A stretch of DNA of 52,122 nucleotides. Origin: an uncultured Saprospiraceae bacterium (lineage in GTDB: Bacteria; Bacteroidota; Bacteroidia; Chitinophagales; Saprospiraceae). The notes under the pieces are model-generated. The model ran no database searches. It was not told where the DNA came from and saw only the letters and a list, made by a program, of their open reading frames with translations. Every line of letters starts with the position of its first letter. Positions within the stretch are counted from its first letter, which is position 1. The translations under genes and the position numbers were made by a program. Location: assembly GCA_938041325.1 (NCBI GenBank), contig CALIAG010000269.1, forward strand, positions 1 to 52,122. Direction: 5' to 3'. Positions 9,633 through 17,846 of the stretch are shown here, one piece after another.

Positions 9633-9884
9633 ATGGCACAGCATAAATCCGCAAAAAAGCGAATTCGTCAGGACGAAAAGAAACGTGTTCACAACCGTTA
9701 CTACAAGAAAACAACTCGTACGGCTATCAAAAACCTACGTGATATGACTGAAAAAGCAGAAGCTGAGAAGTTTTTACCTAAAGTCATTAGCATGGTGGAT
9801 CGTCTTGCTAGAAATGGCAACTGGCATGATAATAAGGCTGCGAACTTAAAATCAAAATTGACCCGTTTCGTAGGAGGTCTTTAG
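9633..9884 (+). CDS. rpsT: 30S ribosomal protein S20
   Basis: S20 binds 16S rRNA early in small-subunit assembly. The 83-residue product has the expected composition, very rich in Lys, Arg and Ala, and the family signature MAQHKSAKKRIRQDEKKR at the N-terminus. The helical pattern continues to the end (NKAANLKSKLTRFVGGL). It stands alone with its own -7 element upstream and a strong intrinsic terminator downstream, so it is probably monocistronic, as rpsT usually is. Confidence 0.97.
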   Translation: MAQHKSAKKRIRQDEKKRVHNRYYKKTTRTAIKNLRDMTEKAEAEKFLPKVISMVDRLARNGNWHDNKAANLKSKLTRFVGGL

Positions 9885-9907
9885 AATAAATTGACTTTTT
9901 AGAAGTC

Positions 9908-9943
9908 AAAAAGTGTTGTCCGGCTACGGGCAACACTTTTTTT
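9908..9943 (+). terminator. Intrinsic terminator of rpsT
   Basis: A 12-bp stem with one G-U pair (AAGTGTTGTCCG at 9911-9922, complement at 9927-9938) closes a GCTA loop. It is followed by a run of seven T and starts 27 nt after the rpsT stop. Confidence 0.9.
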
Positions 9944-10121
9944 GTTGGGTTTTTTTCAGAAATAGATAAAATATTCTTTGAAAATAACTGTTAAGTCTTT
10001 AAATCCACAGGTGAGCTGCCTTTTACCTGAATTCCTGTCCTGTTCATTTTTACTTCCAAATCTTTATCTGTCTTGACCATCAAAGACCTTCAACACCTAT
10101 TCACTAAAATAAAAACACGAC

Positions 10122-11324
10122 ATGAAAACGAATTTTACTTACCTCCTTCTTTTCTTATTTCAAGTACAACTATCGGCTCAAGGAAATTTATTAGCCTTTG
10201 ATTTGAATAGTGGCGATGTTGATACCATTCCTGTTTTGGATATTGATGAAACTATTTCTAAAGAAAGTACAGATTATTTTGTCGGACAATTCGATAATGA
10301 AGTTGCTATTCTTGATACGGAATCTCCAACGGAGAACCTATTTAACAATGGGAGCTTCACAGAATTGGAAATATCTACTCCAACTTATGATTCTGAAGAA
10401 TTTCCTTTGAGAACAACAGTTAATATTTATAAAGTTGAAAATGGCGAATTTGAGCAAATTTGCTCCGGAAATATGGTCAGCCGCAAACACGTTTTGACAA
10501 GTGGCTTTTGTGTAATTGAAGAAACTAGCTTTTCAAATGATTCCCTTTTGCTTAAAACAGATTCTTTAGTCATTTTTCCTGCACTGGATCAGGGCTCTCC
10601 AAATGAAAGTTTTCCATGTGCTACTGTTGTTAAAGCGTACATAATGGAGAATGCGGAGATAGGGATATCAGATATGACCTTGCTAGAACTGGACTTGCCA
10701 GTTGGTGATCAAACTGGGTGGGTTGGAATTGGATTTAATGAAAACGAGGAAGAGTTAAGGGAGCATATTTACTATAAATTTTCTTATCCAAATAAGCAAA
10801 TACCTGGCTTTGATAATAGAACTTATTTCGGAGATACCATGTATTATAGATATGGAAAAGTCGATATGATCGCTTCAAATAACACTTTCGTAATGTCAGG
10901 TTTGGGACGTGCAGGTGAAGGTGGAAGCAATTTAATTGAGGTCAAAAATAACAGCAGTTATACTTCTTTTGGAACACTTGGCTATTCAGCTAACTTACGA
11001 CATAGTAAATTTCAAAACAACAGCTATTTTGCTTTCAAGCAAATCATGCAAAAAGATCTAATAGAACCTACGCCCAAAACATCTTTTGTATTCAAAGTTT
11101 TTCCAAATCCAACTACAGATCTAGTTAACATACAGTTTTACAAAAAACATAAAAATACCATTTTCCGGCTGATTGATCCATTAGGCAGGGTGCTCAGAGA
11201 ATCAAAATTACCCGAAGATATCCAGCATTTTAAAATAGATATGAGATTCTTTGATACTGGTAGTTATTTTATTCAAATTGAATCTGATACCGATATTGAA
11301 GCCGTACAATTCATGAAGTTCTAA
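10122..11324 (+). CDS. Secreted T9SS cargo protein with degenerate trypsin-like domain
   Basis: A signal peptide (NFTYLLLFLFQVQLSAQ) starts this 400-residue protein. From about residue 95 it resembles a chymotrypsin-fold protease: EQICSGNMVSRKHVLTSGFC at 111-130 corresponds to the segment ending in the catalytic His-Cys. Here the His position holds Phe129. The DxxLLxL-like strand is present (SDMTLLELD). Where GDSGG is expected the sequence reads AGEGGSN, so no standard nucleophile is visible. Residues 325-400 form a type A C-terminal sorting domain (VFPNPTTDLVNIQF, DPLGRVL, FDTGSYFIQI), which directs export and surface attachment by T9SS. I infer an inactive, binding-type member. A distant active protease with displaced residues is possible. 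Confidence 0.75.
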   Translation: MKTNFTYLLLFLFQVQLSAQGNLLAFDLNSGDVDTIPVLDIDETISKESTDYFVGQFDNEVAILDTESPTENLFNNGSFTELEISTPTYDSEEFPLRTTVNIYKVENGEFEQICSGNMVSRKHVLTSGFCVIEETSFSNDSLLLKTDSLVIFPALDQGSPNESFPCATVVKAYIMENAEIGISDMTLLELDLPVGDQTGWVGIGFNENEEELREHIYYKFSYPNKQIPGFDNRTYFGDTMYYRYGKVDMIASNNTFVMSGLGRAGEGGSNLIEVKNNSSYTSFGTLGYSANLRHSKFQNNSYFAFKQIMQKDLIEPTPKTSFVFKVFPNPTTDLVNIQFYKKHKNTIFRLIDPLGRVLRESKLPEDIQHFKIDMRFFDTGSYFIQIESDTDIEAVQFMKF

Positions 11325-11377
11325 TGATTTATCCATTTTAGTTATCTTGTAGATAAAACGTTTATACAATTACCATA

Positions 11378-12091
11378 ATGAATTGGACAACAAATTTATT
11401 TATCTTCGTTTTATTAGTTACAATTTCTTGTCAATCAACAGAACCTTCTCCGGAAGAGCCTACTATGCCAGTTGAACCAAAACAAATTTCATCTTATTTA
11501 GCTTTAGGAGATTCCTATACCATTGGTGAAAGTGTACCTGCCACTGAAAATTTTCCCAATCAATTAAATCAACGTTTAACAGATGACGGGTTTAATATGG
11601 CTGCAACAGAAATCATTGCACAAACAGGTTGGAGAACAGATGTTTTGCAATCCGCTATCAATGGTTCTACATTAGAAGATACCTTTTCAATTGTCTCCCT
11701 TTCTATTGGTGTAAACAATCAATATCAGGGACGACCATTTTCGCAATATGAAACGGAGTTTGAGCAATTACTCAATACTGCAATTCAATATGCAGGAGGA
11801 AATAAGGACAAGGTTTTTGTGGTTTCGATTCCAGATTATGCCTATACACCTTTTGGTCAAAATCGACCTAATGTAGGAATGATTTCAACGGAAATTGATC
11901 AGTATAATGCATTCGCAAAAACGTTTACAGAAAGCAAAGGAATATCTTATTATGACATTACACCAATCAGCCGACGTGGACTAGACATGCCGGAACTGGT
12001 AGCAGGAGATAATCTTCACCCTTCCGCCGAAATGTATAAGGACTGGGTAGATCTTTTTTATGATGATGTCAAAAAGAAAATCGAAGAATAA
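11378..12091 (+). CDS. SGNH/GDSL-family hydrolase lipoprotein
   Basis: The signal ends in a lipobox (FVLLVTISC), so this 237-residue enzyme is probably a lipoprotein. SGNH hydrolases are esterases or lipases with a Ser-His-Asp type site. Block I is ALGDSYTIGE (catalytic Ser in GDSY), block III is SIGVNNQY, and block V is DNLHPS (catalytic Asp and His). The substrate cannot be told; acyl esters or acetylated sugars are typical. It ends 27 nt before paaG on the same strand, but the function gives no obvious link to that gene. Confidence 0.88.
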   Translation: MNWTTNLFIFVLLVTISCQSTEPSPEEPTMPVEPKQISSYLALGDSYTIGESVPATENFPNQLNQRLTDDGFNMAATEIIAQTGWRTDVLQSAINGSTLEDTFSIVSLSIGVNNQYQGRPFSQYETEFEQLLNTAIQYAGGNKDKVFVVSIPDYAYTPFGQNRPNVGMISTEIDQYNAFAKTFTESKGISYYDITPISRRGLDMPELVAGDNLHPSAEMYKDWVDLFYDDVKKKIEE

Positions 12092-12118
12092 AAAACAACT
12101 AGAATAACAAAAATAACT

Positions 12119-12898
12119 ATGGAGCCTATTTTATTTGAAGTGCAAGATCACGTAGCAAAAATATCTTTAAATCGTCCTGAAAAATACAATTCATTTAATC
12201 GCTCTGTTGCCTTAGCAGTTCAAGAGAAATTAAAGTTTTGCAAAGACGATGACTCTGTACGAGCAGTCTATTTGACCGGAATGGGAAAGGCATTTTGCGC
12301 CGGACAAGATTTGCAGGAAATATTGGATCCAGAAGTAAAAATGGATTTAGAAGAAATATTAACAGAACACTTTAATCCGATCGTTACCTTGATTCGCGAA
12401 ATTGAAAAACCAGTGGTCTGTGGAGTAAATGGAGTAGCAGCGGGGGCAGGTGCAAATATTGCAATAGCTTGTGACATTACCGTTGCTTCAGAATCGGCTT
12501 CCTTTATTCAAGCTTTCAGTAAGATAGGTTTGATACCAGATAGTGGCGGAACCTTTTTTCTGCCAAGAATTATTGGCTTTCAAAAAGCAACGGCTTTAAT
12601 GATGTTAGGAGATAAACTTTCGGCAAAAGAAGCTTGCGATATTGGATTAATTTACAAAGTTATTCCAGATGAAAATTTTCAAGAAGACGCATTTGCGATT
12701 GCTAAAAAATTAGCAAAAATGCCAACCATTGGTTTAGGCTTGACCAAACGAGCGCTCAATCATTCTATCCATAATGACTTAACTACTCAACTAGGAATCG
12801 AAACCGCGTTGCAAACAGCCGCTAGTCTTACAGCCGATTACGAAGAAGGCGTGAAAGCATTTGTAGAAAAAAGAAAACCGGAGTTTACCGGAAGTTAA
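12119..12898 (+). CDS. paaG: Enoyl-CoA hydratase/isomerase, PaaG-like
   Basis: This 259-residue crotonase-fold protein matches PaaG, the isomerase that converts ring-1,2-epoxyphenylacetyl-CoA to the oxepin form in phenylacetate catabolism. Visible motifs are NRPEKYNSFN at the N-terminus, AFCAGQDL (CoA/oxyanion loop) and GVAAGAGANIAIACD (second oxyanion Gly). IPDSGGTFFLPR carries the Asp typical of PaaG where hydratases have Glu. The core ring-epoxidase genes paaABCDE are not in the window, but paaY lies 2.4 kb downstream. This may be a detached part of the pathway or a related beta-oxidation isomerase. The MoaD-like gene starts 9 nt after its stop. Confidence 0.82.
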   Translation: MEPILFEVQDHVAKISLNRPEKYNSFNRSVALAVQEKLKFCKDDDSVRAVYLTGMGKAFCAGQDLQEILDPEVKMDLEEILTEHFNPIVTLIREIEKPVVCGVNGVAAGAGANIAIACDITVASESASFIQAFSKIGLIPDSGGTFFLPRIIGFQKATALMMLGDKLSAKEACDIGLIYKVIPDENFQEDAFAIAKKLAKMPTIGLGLTKRALNHSIHNDLTTQLGIETALQTAASLTADYEEGVKAFVEKRKPEFTGS

Positions 12899-12907
12899 AT
12901 AATAAAA

Positions 12908-13180
12908 ATGATCACAGTTAAATTTACATCTGCGCTTAAAAGATTTTATCCAACCTTAGAACCGCTAGAAATAGAGGCGGCTAATGTCGAAGAGGTTGTG
13001 CAATCTGTGAATGATCATTTTCCAGGGTTAAAAGATTATATTTTAGATAACCAAGGAGCGCTTCGAAAGCATGTTAATATATTTGTTGATGGCTCCATGA
13101 TTAATGATCGAAAAACACTGTCCGATTCTTTGGAAGAAGTAAAGGAAGTTTATATCATGCAAGCATTGTCTGGTGGTTGA
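12908..13180 (+). CDS. MoaD/ThiS-like sulfur-carrier protein
   Basis: This 90-residue beta-grasp protein ends in Gly-Gly (QALSGG), the terminus that is adenylated and thiocarboxylated in MoaD, ThiS and CysO. It begins with the usual first strand (ITVKFTSALKRFYP) and has the HVNIFVDGSMIND hairpin typical of the family. The genes for MoaE, ThiG or an E1-like MoeB/ThiF partner are not adjacent. The neighbours are paaG 9 nt upstream and a BNR propeller protein 27 nt downstream, so the three are likely co-transcribed. It could donate sulfur in molybdopterin, thiamine or cysteine synthesis, or to a dedicated target. Confidence 0.85.
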   Translation: MITVKFTSALKRFYPTLEPLEIEAANVEEVVQSVNDHFPGLKDYILDNQGALRKHVNIFVDGSMINDRKTLSDSLEEVKEVYIMQALSGG

Positions 13181-13207
13181 TTGAAGGAATCTCAACTATT
13201 TTTTATT

Positions 13208-14287
13208 ATGAAAAATACCCTCCTCCTTGGTACTCGAAAAGGCCTAGTCATTTATAAAAACATCAATGACAATTGGGAATATCAAAACACCCATTTTGTC
13301 GGAATACCCGTTTCAATAGCTGCCGCAGATAGTCGAACCGGTACCTGGTGGGCAATGCTCGATCATGGACATTGGGGCGTTAAGCTTCACCGTTCAAATG
13401 ATCAGGGCGAAAATTGGGAAGAATTGGAAGCGCCAAAATATCCAGATGGCTTTGAAATAAAAGAAGGCTTGGCGGCTTCGACCAGATACCTGTGGGCTTT
13501 TGGAGAAGGCGGAAAAGATCATCCTAATCGCATTTATATTGGTACAGAACCCGGAGGACTTTTCGTGAGCAATGACAACGGAAATAATTTTGAATTGATA
13601 GAATCCCTTTGGAATCATCAAAGCCGAAAGGAGAGTTGGTTTGGTGCGGGAAGAGATCATCCGGGAATCCATTCCATAATTGTCGATCCACGAGATAGCA
13701 ACCATATTACTGTTGGGGCGAGTGTGGCCGGTGTTTTTGAAAGTAAAGATGGCGGACAAAGTTGGACACCTCAAAACAAAGGCTTGAAGGCAGAGTACCT
13801 TCCCGATCCGGATGTTGAAGTTGGACATGATCCGCATATTTTAGTTGCTTCTGAAAGTCACCCCGATATTTTTTGGCAACAAAATCATTGTGGAATTTTT
13901 AAATCAGAAAATGGTGGTAAGGAATGGCAAGATGTCAGTCAAAAGGAAAACTTGGCTCATTTTGGTTTTGCACTAGTCGTAGATGAAAAGGATCCTCAAA
14001 AAGCTTGGACAGTACCTTGCATCAGCGATGAAGTAAGAGTCGCAATTGATCAAGCTTTATGTGTTTGTAAAACGGAAAATGGAGGGAAAACCTGGGAAGT
14101 CATTCGGTCTGGATTGCCTCAAAAAGGGTGTTTTGACATCGTCTATAGGCATGCTTTAGCAAAAAATAACAAATATTTAGCATTTGGAACTACGACGGGA
14201 AATGTATTCATTTCATCGGATTTTGGCGAGAATTGGACGGTTTTAACCAACTATCTATCGGTAATCTATTCTGTTGCATTCGTATGA
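13208..14287 (+). CDS. BNR/Asp-box beta-propeller protein (sialidase-like fold)
   Basis: I choose the ATG at 13208; an in-frame TTG directly after the preceding stop at 13181 is less likely. The 359-residue protein has six Asp-box motifs of the form SxDxGxxW (SNDQGENW, SNDNGNNF, SKDGGQSW, SENGGKEW, TENGGKTW, SSDFGENW), implying a six-bladed propeller. There is no signal peptide, so unlike true sialidases it seems cytoplasmic. The conserved N-terminus LLLGTRKGL and the motif GRDHPGIHSI fit a family often annotated as exo-alpha-sialidase or glycosyl hydrolase, but I see no evidence of activity on sialic acid. Its close partner is the MoaD-like gene. Confidence 0.8.
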   Translation: MKNTLLLGTRKGLVIYKNINDNWEYQNTHFVGIPVSIAAADSRTGTWWAMLDHGHWGVKLHRSNDQGENWEELEAPKYPDGFEIKEGLAASTRYLWAFGEGGKDHPNRIYIGTEPGGLFVSNDNGNNFELIESLWNHQSRKESWFGAGRDHPGIHSIIVDPRDSNHITVGASVAGVFESKDGGQSWTPQNKGLKAEYLPDPDVEVGHDPHILVASESHPDIFWQQNHCGIFKSENGGKEWQDVSQKENLAHFGFALVVDEKDPQKAWTVPCISDEVRVAIDQALCVCKTENGGKTWEVIRSGLPQKGCFDIVYRHALAKNNKYLAFGTTTGNVFISSDFGENWTVLTNYLSVIYSVAFV

Positions 14288-14402
14288 TAAGTAACTAGGC
14301 CTGTTTTTTGACGTCAAAATATAGGAACATTGTATTCCAATTTTTGTTATATTTACAAGCACATTGTTTTCAATTAAGAATCAAACTTTTAAAAAATATA
14401 TT

Positions 14403-15158
14403 ATGGCTGGAAAAAGAAATTTCTTTGAATCGAACAACCCGATGTTCAAAGATGAAAAATTACAAACAAGGACTGAAGTTCTTGACAGCGACTTAGTCGG
14501 CCACGGGAAGGTAATGACTGTAGAGAATGCAGTGAATAAAACATTGGCTCTTTTTGGAATCATGTTGGCTACTTCTTTGATAGGCTATATGTTTGCAAGT
14601 CAATTTTTAATAATCGGATCTGCTATCGGTGGCTTTATAGTTTACATGATCGCAGGAAGAAATCAAGCTAAATCAGGGACATGGGCTCCGATATATGCAG
14701 TTTGTGAAGGATTATTTGTAGGTGGAATATCTGCGGTATATGCTTCTTTATTCGACAATATTATATTTCATGCGGCGACGCTGACTTTGGCAATCCTCTT
14801 TACGATGTTGATGCTTTACAAATCAGGAATGATTAAAGTGACACAACGTTTTCGTAATATTATGAGTGTAGCAGTAGGTGCAATTATGCTTGTATATATA
14901 GTAGAATTTGCATTGTACATGTTTGGAATTGATGTTCCATTTTTACACGATCAATCACCAATTGGTATTGGAATTAGTTTGATCATTGTTGCGGTAGCTT
15001 CAATGAAACTATTGGTTGATTTTGACAACTATGAAAAAGGAGAGCAACACAGAATGCCGGAGTATATGGGCTGGTATTTTGGAATGGGCTTACTTTTCAC
15101 TGTAGTATGGTTGTACTCTGAAATCTTATATCTTGTTTCTGCTTTTTCTGGAGACTGA
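14403..15158 (+). CDS. Bax inhibitor-1/YccA family membrane protein
   Basis: The ATG at 14403 (MAGKRNFFESNNPMF) is preferred over one at 14364, because this N-terminal motif is typical of Bacteroidota members. The 251-residue protein has about 55 cytoplasmic residues and then seven hydrophobic helices, from LALFGIMLATSLIGYMF to the C-terminal WLYSEILYLVSAF. This is the YccA/BI-1 (TMBIM) topology. Conserved aspartates near the last helices (LLVDFDNYEKG) match the putative pH/calcium-sensing region. Family members leak Ca2+ or interact with membrane proteases; the role here is not known. A strong terminator follows. Confidence 0.9.
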   Translation: MAGKRNFFESNNPMFKDEKLQTRTEVLDSDLVGHGKVMTVENAVNKTLALFGIMLATSLIGYMFASQFLIIGSAIGGFIVYMIAGRNQAKSGTWAPIYAVCEGLFVGGISAVYASLFDNIIFHAATLTLAILFTMLMLYKSGMIKVTQRFRNIMSVAVGAIMLVYIVEFALYMFGIDVPFLHDQSPIGIGISLIIVAVASMKLLVDFDNYEKGEQHRMPEYMGWYFGMGLLFTVVWLYSEILYLVSAFSGD

Positions 15159-15185
15159 TTAAGTTTAGATTAATATAAACAAACT

Positions 15186-15219
15186 AAAAGGCCTGGTCAT
15201 TTTGATCAGGCCTTTTTTT
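15186..15219 (+). terminator. Intrinsic terminator after the BI-1 family gene
   Basis: A 14-bp stem with one G-U pair (AAAAGGCCTGGTCA at 15186-15199, complement at 15203-15216) and a 3-nt loop runs into seven T. It separates the BI-1 gene from paaY, which has its own promoter. Confidence 0.88.
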
Positions 15220-15240
15220 GTCTCGACTTGAAGAACTTCG

Positions 15241-15268
15241 TTGTTTAAAAATGAATTACTTAATTTTG
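15241..15268 (+). promoter_or_regulatory. Promoter of paaY
   Basis: TTG at 15241-15243, a 17-bp spacer and TAATTTTG at 15261-15268 fit the Bacteroidota -33/-7 pattern. Transcription would start near 15275, about 25 nt before the paaY ATG, and just after the preceding terminator. Confidence 0.55.
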
Positions 15269-15299
15269 CCTATCATTTATTCACCAGTATTATTCATTT

Positions 15300-15899
15300 A
15301 TGTTTTACGCATTTAAAGGATTTCGACCAGTGGTTCATGAGACGGCCTTCGTTCATCCGCAAGCAGCGGTGACCGGTAATGTTATTATCGGCAAAGATGT
15401 CTACATCGGACCGGGAGCAGCGTTGAGAGGAGATTGGGGAAAGATCGTTATTGAAGATGGTTGCAATGTTCAAGAGAATTGTACCATCCATATGTTTCCA
15501 GGAGTTACGGTGGTATTGAAAAAGGCGGCGCACATTGGCCATGGAGCGATTATTCACGGTGCAACAATAGGAGAGAATTGTATGATCGGTATGAATGCCG
15601 TTATTATGGACAATGTGGAAATAGGGGAGAATTGTATAGTAGGAGCATTGGCTTTTATTAAAGCGAATTCGAAAATTCCACCAATGAGTTTAGTTGTTGG
15701 AAATCCTGGAAAAGTAATCAAGCAAGTAAGCGAAGAAATGGTAGCTTGGAAAACAAAAGGAACAGCCTTGTACCAAAGACTTCCATCAGAACTTTACGAT
15801 AGTTTAGAAGCCTGCGAGCCATTGCGTGAAGTACCGGCCAATCAACCTCCGCAAGAAAATCTATATCAAACTTGGAATGAAATCAAATCCGATGAATAA
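15300..15899 (+). CDS. paaY: PaaY-like hexapeptide-repeat protein (gamma-carbonic-anhydrase family)
   Basis: This 199-residue protein is a left-handed beta-helix with hexapeptide repeats (VIIGKDVYIGPGAALRGDWG through VEIGENCIVGALAFIKA). It has the metal-binding histidines of gamma carbonic anhydrases (IHMF, HIGHGAIIHG). The C-terminal extension (MVAWKTKGTALYQRLP, then EPLREV) is characteristic of PaaY, a thioesterase that removes dead-end CoA thioesters formed during phenylacetate breakdown. paaG upstream supports this reading. It could instead be a generic gamma-carbonic anhydrase, but the tail argues for PaaY. The last 8 bp overlap the next gene. Confidence 0.85.
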   Translation: MFYAFKGFRPVVHETAFVHPQAAVTGNVIIGKDVYIGPGAALRGDWGKIVIEDGCNVQENCTIHMFPGVTVVLKKAAHIGHGAIIHGATIGENCMIGMNAVIMDNVEIGENCIVGALAFIKANSKIPPMSLVVGNPGKVIKQVSEEMVAWKTKGTALYQRLPSELYDSLEACEPLREVPANQPPQENLYQTWNEIKSDE

Positions 15900-16845
15900 A
15901 TGCTACTTGATTGTCTTTCTTTTTTTCTTTGCTTGTTCCCAAAATGAAGGAAAGCTTAAGCAACAAAGTCTTCCGAAACAAACATCAGGTATGCTGGTCG
16001 TTGGTATTGCTCAAGATGCGGGCTATCCGCAAGCCAACTGTGAGAAGGATTGCTGCAAATCAGTTTGGAATGATCCTTCAAAACGCAAAATGGTTTCTTG
16101 TCTTGCGATTGTTGATCCTCCAAAAAAAGCGTTTTGGTTGATTGATGCCACACCAGATTTTAAGGATCAGGTCCAGATGGTGAAAAAGAGTTTTCCCAAT
16201 AGCGAAATGAAATTGGCTGGAGTCTTGTTGACTCATGCACACATTGGACATTATACAGGATTGGTGCATTTGGGACGAGAGGCGATGGGAGCAAAAGAAG
16301 TACCGATTTATGCAATGCCTAAAATGAAATCTTTTTTGGAAGAAAATGGACCTTGGTCGCAGTTGGTTAAGCTGCAGAACATTTCCATAAAAACCTTAAA
16401 AGTAGATTCTGTGTTTAACCTAAATTCAAATTTTTCAATACAAGCGTTGCAAGTTCCTCACAGAGATGAGTTTTCAGAAACGGTAGGTTTTGTTGTAAAA
16501 ACGAAAAGCAAAGAAGTTCTTTTTATACCCGATATCGATAAATGGGAAAAATGGGAGGAAGATATTAATGCATGGATCGAAAAAGTGGATATGGCTTTTC
16601 TGGATGGAAGTTTTTATGAAAATGGAGAAATTCCTGTGCGCGATATGAATCAAATTCCGCATCCATTTATTACGGAAAGTATGGAACGGTTTAAGGATAT
16701 GGAATTGGTTGAAAAAAATAAAATTCAGTTTATCCATTTGAATCATACAAACCCTGCTTTGCGTAAAGGAAGTAAAGCGTTTAATCAGATTTTAGAATCA
16801 GGTTTTCGTTTGGCAGAAGAAGGGCAATTTGTTGAAATGAATTAA
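15892..16845 (+). CDS. Metallo-beta-lactamase-fold lipoprotein, PqqB-like
   Basis: The chosen ATG at 15892 gives a lipoprotein signal (YLIVFLFFFAC) and overlaps paaY by 8 bp. Earlier in-frame starts at 15826 and 15877 would place it deep inside paaY. The protein of about 317 residues resembles PqqB: an N-terminal cysteine cluster (NCEKDCC), the metal motif LTHAHIGHYTGL, VPHRDE, and a C-terminal HLNHTNPAL like PqqB's HINNTNP. The classical HxHxDH metal motif reads HAHIGH here, so the Asp is Gly. PqqB acts in pyrroloquinoline quinone synthesis in the cytoplasm, whereas this one is predicted to be exported and no other pqq gene is present. I infer a relative with a different substrate. Confidence 0.75.
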   Translation: MNKCYLIVFLFFFACSQNEGKLKQQSLPKQTSGMLVVGIAQDAGYPQANCEKDCCKSVWNDPSKRKMVSCLAIVDPPKKAFWLIDATPDFKDQVQMVKKSFPNSEMKLAGVLLTHAHIGHYTGLVHLGREAMGAKEVPIYAMPKMKSFLEENGPWSQLVKLQNISIKTLKVDSVFNLNSNFSIQALQVPHRDEFSETVGFVVKTKSKEVLFIPDIDKWEKWEEDINAWIEKVDMAFLDGSFYENGEIPVRDMNQIPHPFITESMERFKDMELVEKNKIQFIHLNHTNPALRKGSKAFNQILESGFRLAEEGQFVEMN

Positions 16846-16981
16846 ATACATTGAAATTCAATCTTGTATTTTTACGTTTAATCTCTAAACCCAGGTTTGT
16901 TAAACTTTGTTAATGGTATTGTTGGCAATGTTTAATTTGCTTTAATTTGAAGTGAAATTAATTTCTAGCTTAAATTTATTC

Positions 16982-17653
16982 ATGCAGCGTTTATTCAATC
17001 TTATTGTTTGGTCTGTAGCAATCGGTGGAATTGTCCTTTTAGTTTGGGATAAACCGAGAGAATATTACAATGGGTACATCAGCTATAAGACGATATTAGA
17101 ATTGACCTTATTTGGTATAAGTGCTTTTCTCACGTTTAAAAGAGTGTTTTTTTATCGAATAAAAGGCAATCTCGAAGTTATTCGATTGATTAGGAACAGT
17201 GAGCATCAAAGCCTTTATACGGCAAGTGGAATTGCCTTATCCGTTATTTATCTGATCGTATTAAATAGCTATGGGACACTTCGGAGTTTTGATACCATAC
17301 TGATCGCGATTTTGTTTTTGTTTTACCTTTCTCAACTTTGGCAATACGCCAACCCCTCTATTTACATTGACAATTATGCCTTCTCCTATGATGACTTTTT
17401 CGTCAAACAATGGCCTTGGAAAAGCATGACGCATATAAGCTTGGCCGACGGAATACTCACTATTGCCTCAGAGCAAGGAGACTTTGAATTGGATCTTTCA
17501 ATAATTGATGACATTGATTATGTAAAACTATCCGACGAAGTGGAGCAAAACATTTTGGATGGTTCTTTGACCAGCAAAAGTCCCTCTGAGCTTCTCAAAA
17601 ACATCATAGAGGAATATGCTCAAAAATATGAGCTTCAACTTATCCAAACCTAA
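16982..17653 (+). CDS. Membrane protein of unknown function with C-terminal PH-like region
   Basis: I do not recognise the family. Counting from the ATG at 16982 (a GTG at 16952 is also possible), the protein has about 223 residues. Four hydrophobic helices come first: NLIVWSVAIGGIVLLVW, ILELTLFGISAFLTF, ASGIALSVIYLIVLN and ILIAILFLFYLSQLW. A soluble stretch follows (YIDNYAFSYDDFFVKQWPWKSMTHISLADG) with the strand pattern of bacterial PH-like domains, then a helical tail. It would be an inner-membrane protein with the tail in the cytoplasm. The next gene, 193 bp away, is another unknown membrane protein on the same strand. Confidence 0.7.
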   Translation: MQRLFNLIVWSVAIGGIVLLVWDKPREYYNGYISYKTILELTLFGISAFLTFKRVFFYRIKGNLEVIRLIRNSEHQSLYTASGIALSVIYLIVLNSYGTLRSFDTILIAILFLFYLSQLWQYANPSIYIDNYAFSYDDFFVKQWPWKSMTHISLADGILTIASEQGDFELDLSIIDDIDYVKLSDEVEQNILDGSLTSKSPSELLKNIIEEYAQKYELQLIQT

Positions 17654-17846
17654 TTGGCAAAATCCTTTTATTAGTTTTATCTATAAGGAGTCTCTAGTGC
17701 TTATAAATGGTATATTTAGGTAGTCGATTATAATCGGCAACAAAACAGTATATCAATATTTGGCGGAATGCTAGTGCGATTTTACATCGTGAAAAGGCCA
17801 TGTCCAATGTCAATATTCTTAACTCTAGACTCTTTATCTTTTAGAA

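Noticed and set aside
13394-13837. Minus-strand frame of 147 residues
   Set aside because: It is the complement of the BNR propeller gene, whose Asp boxes run through the same bases.
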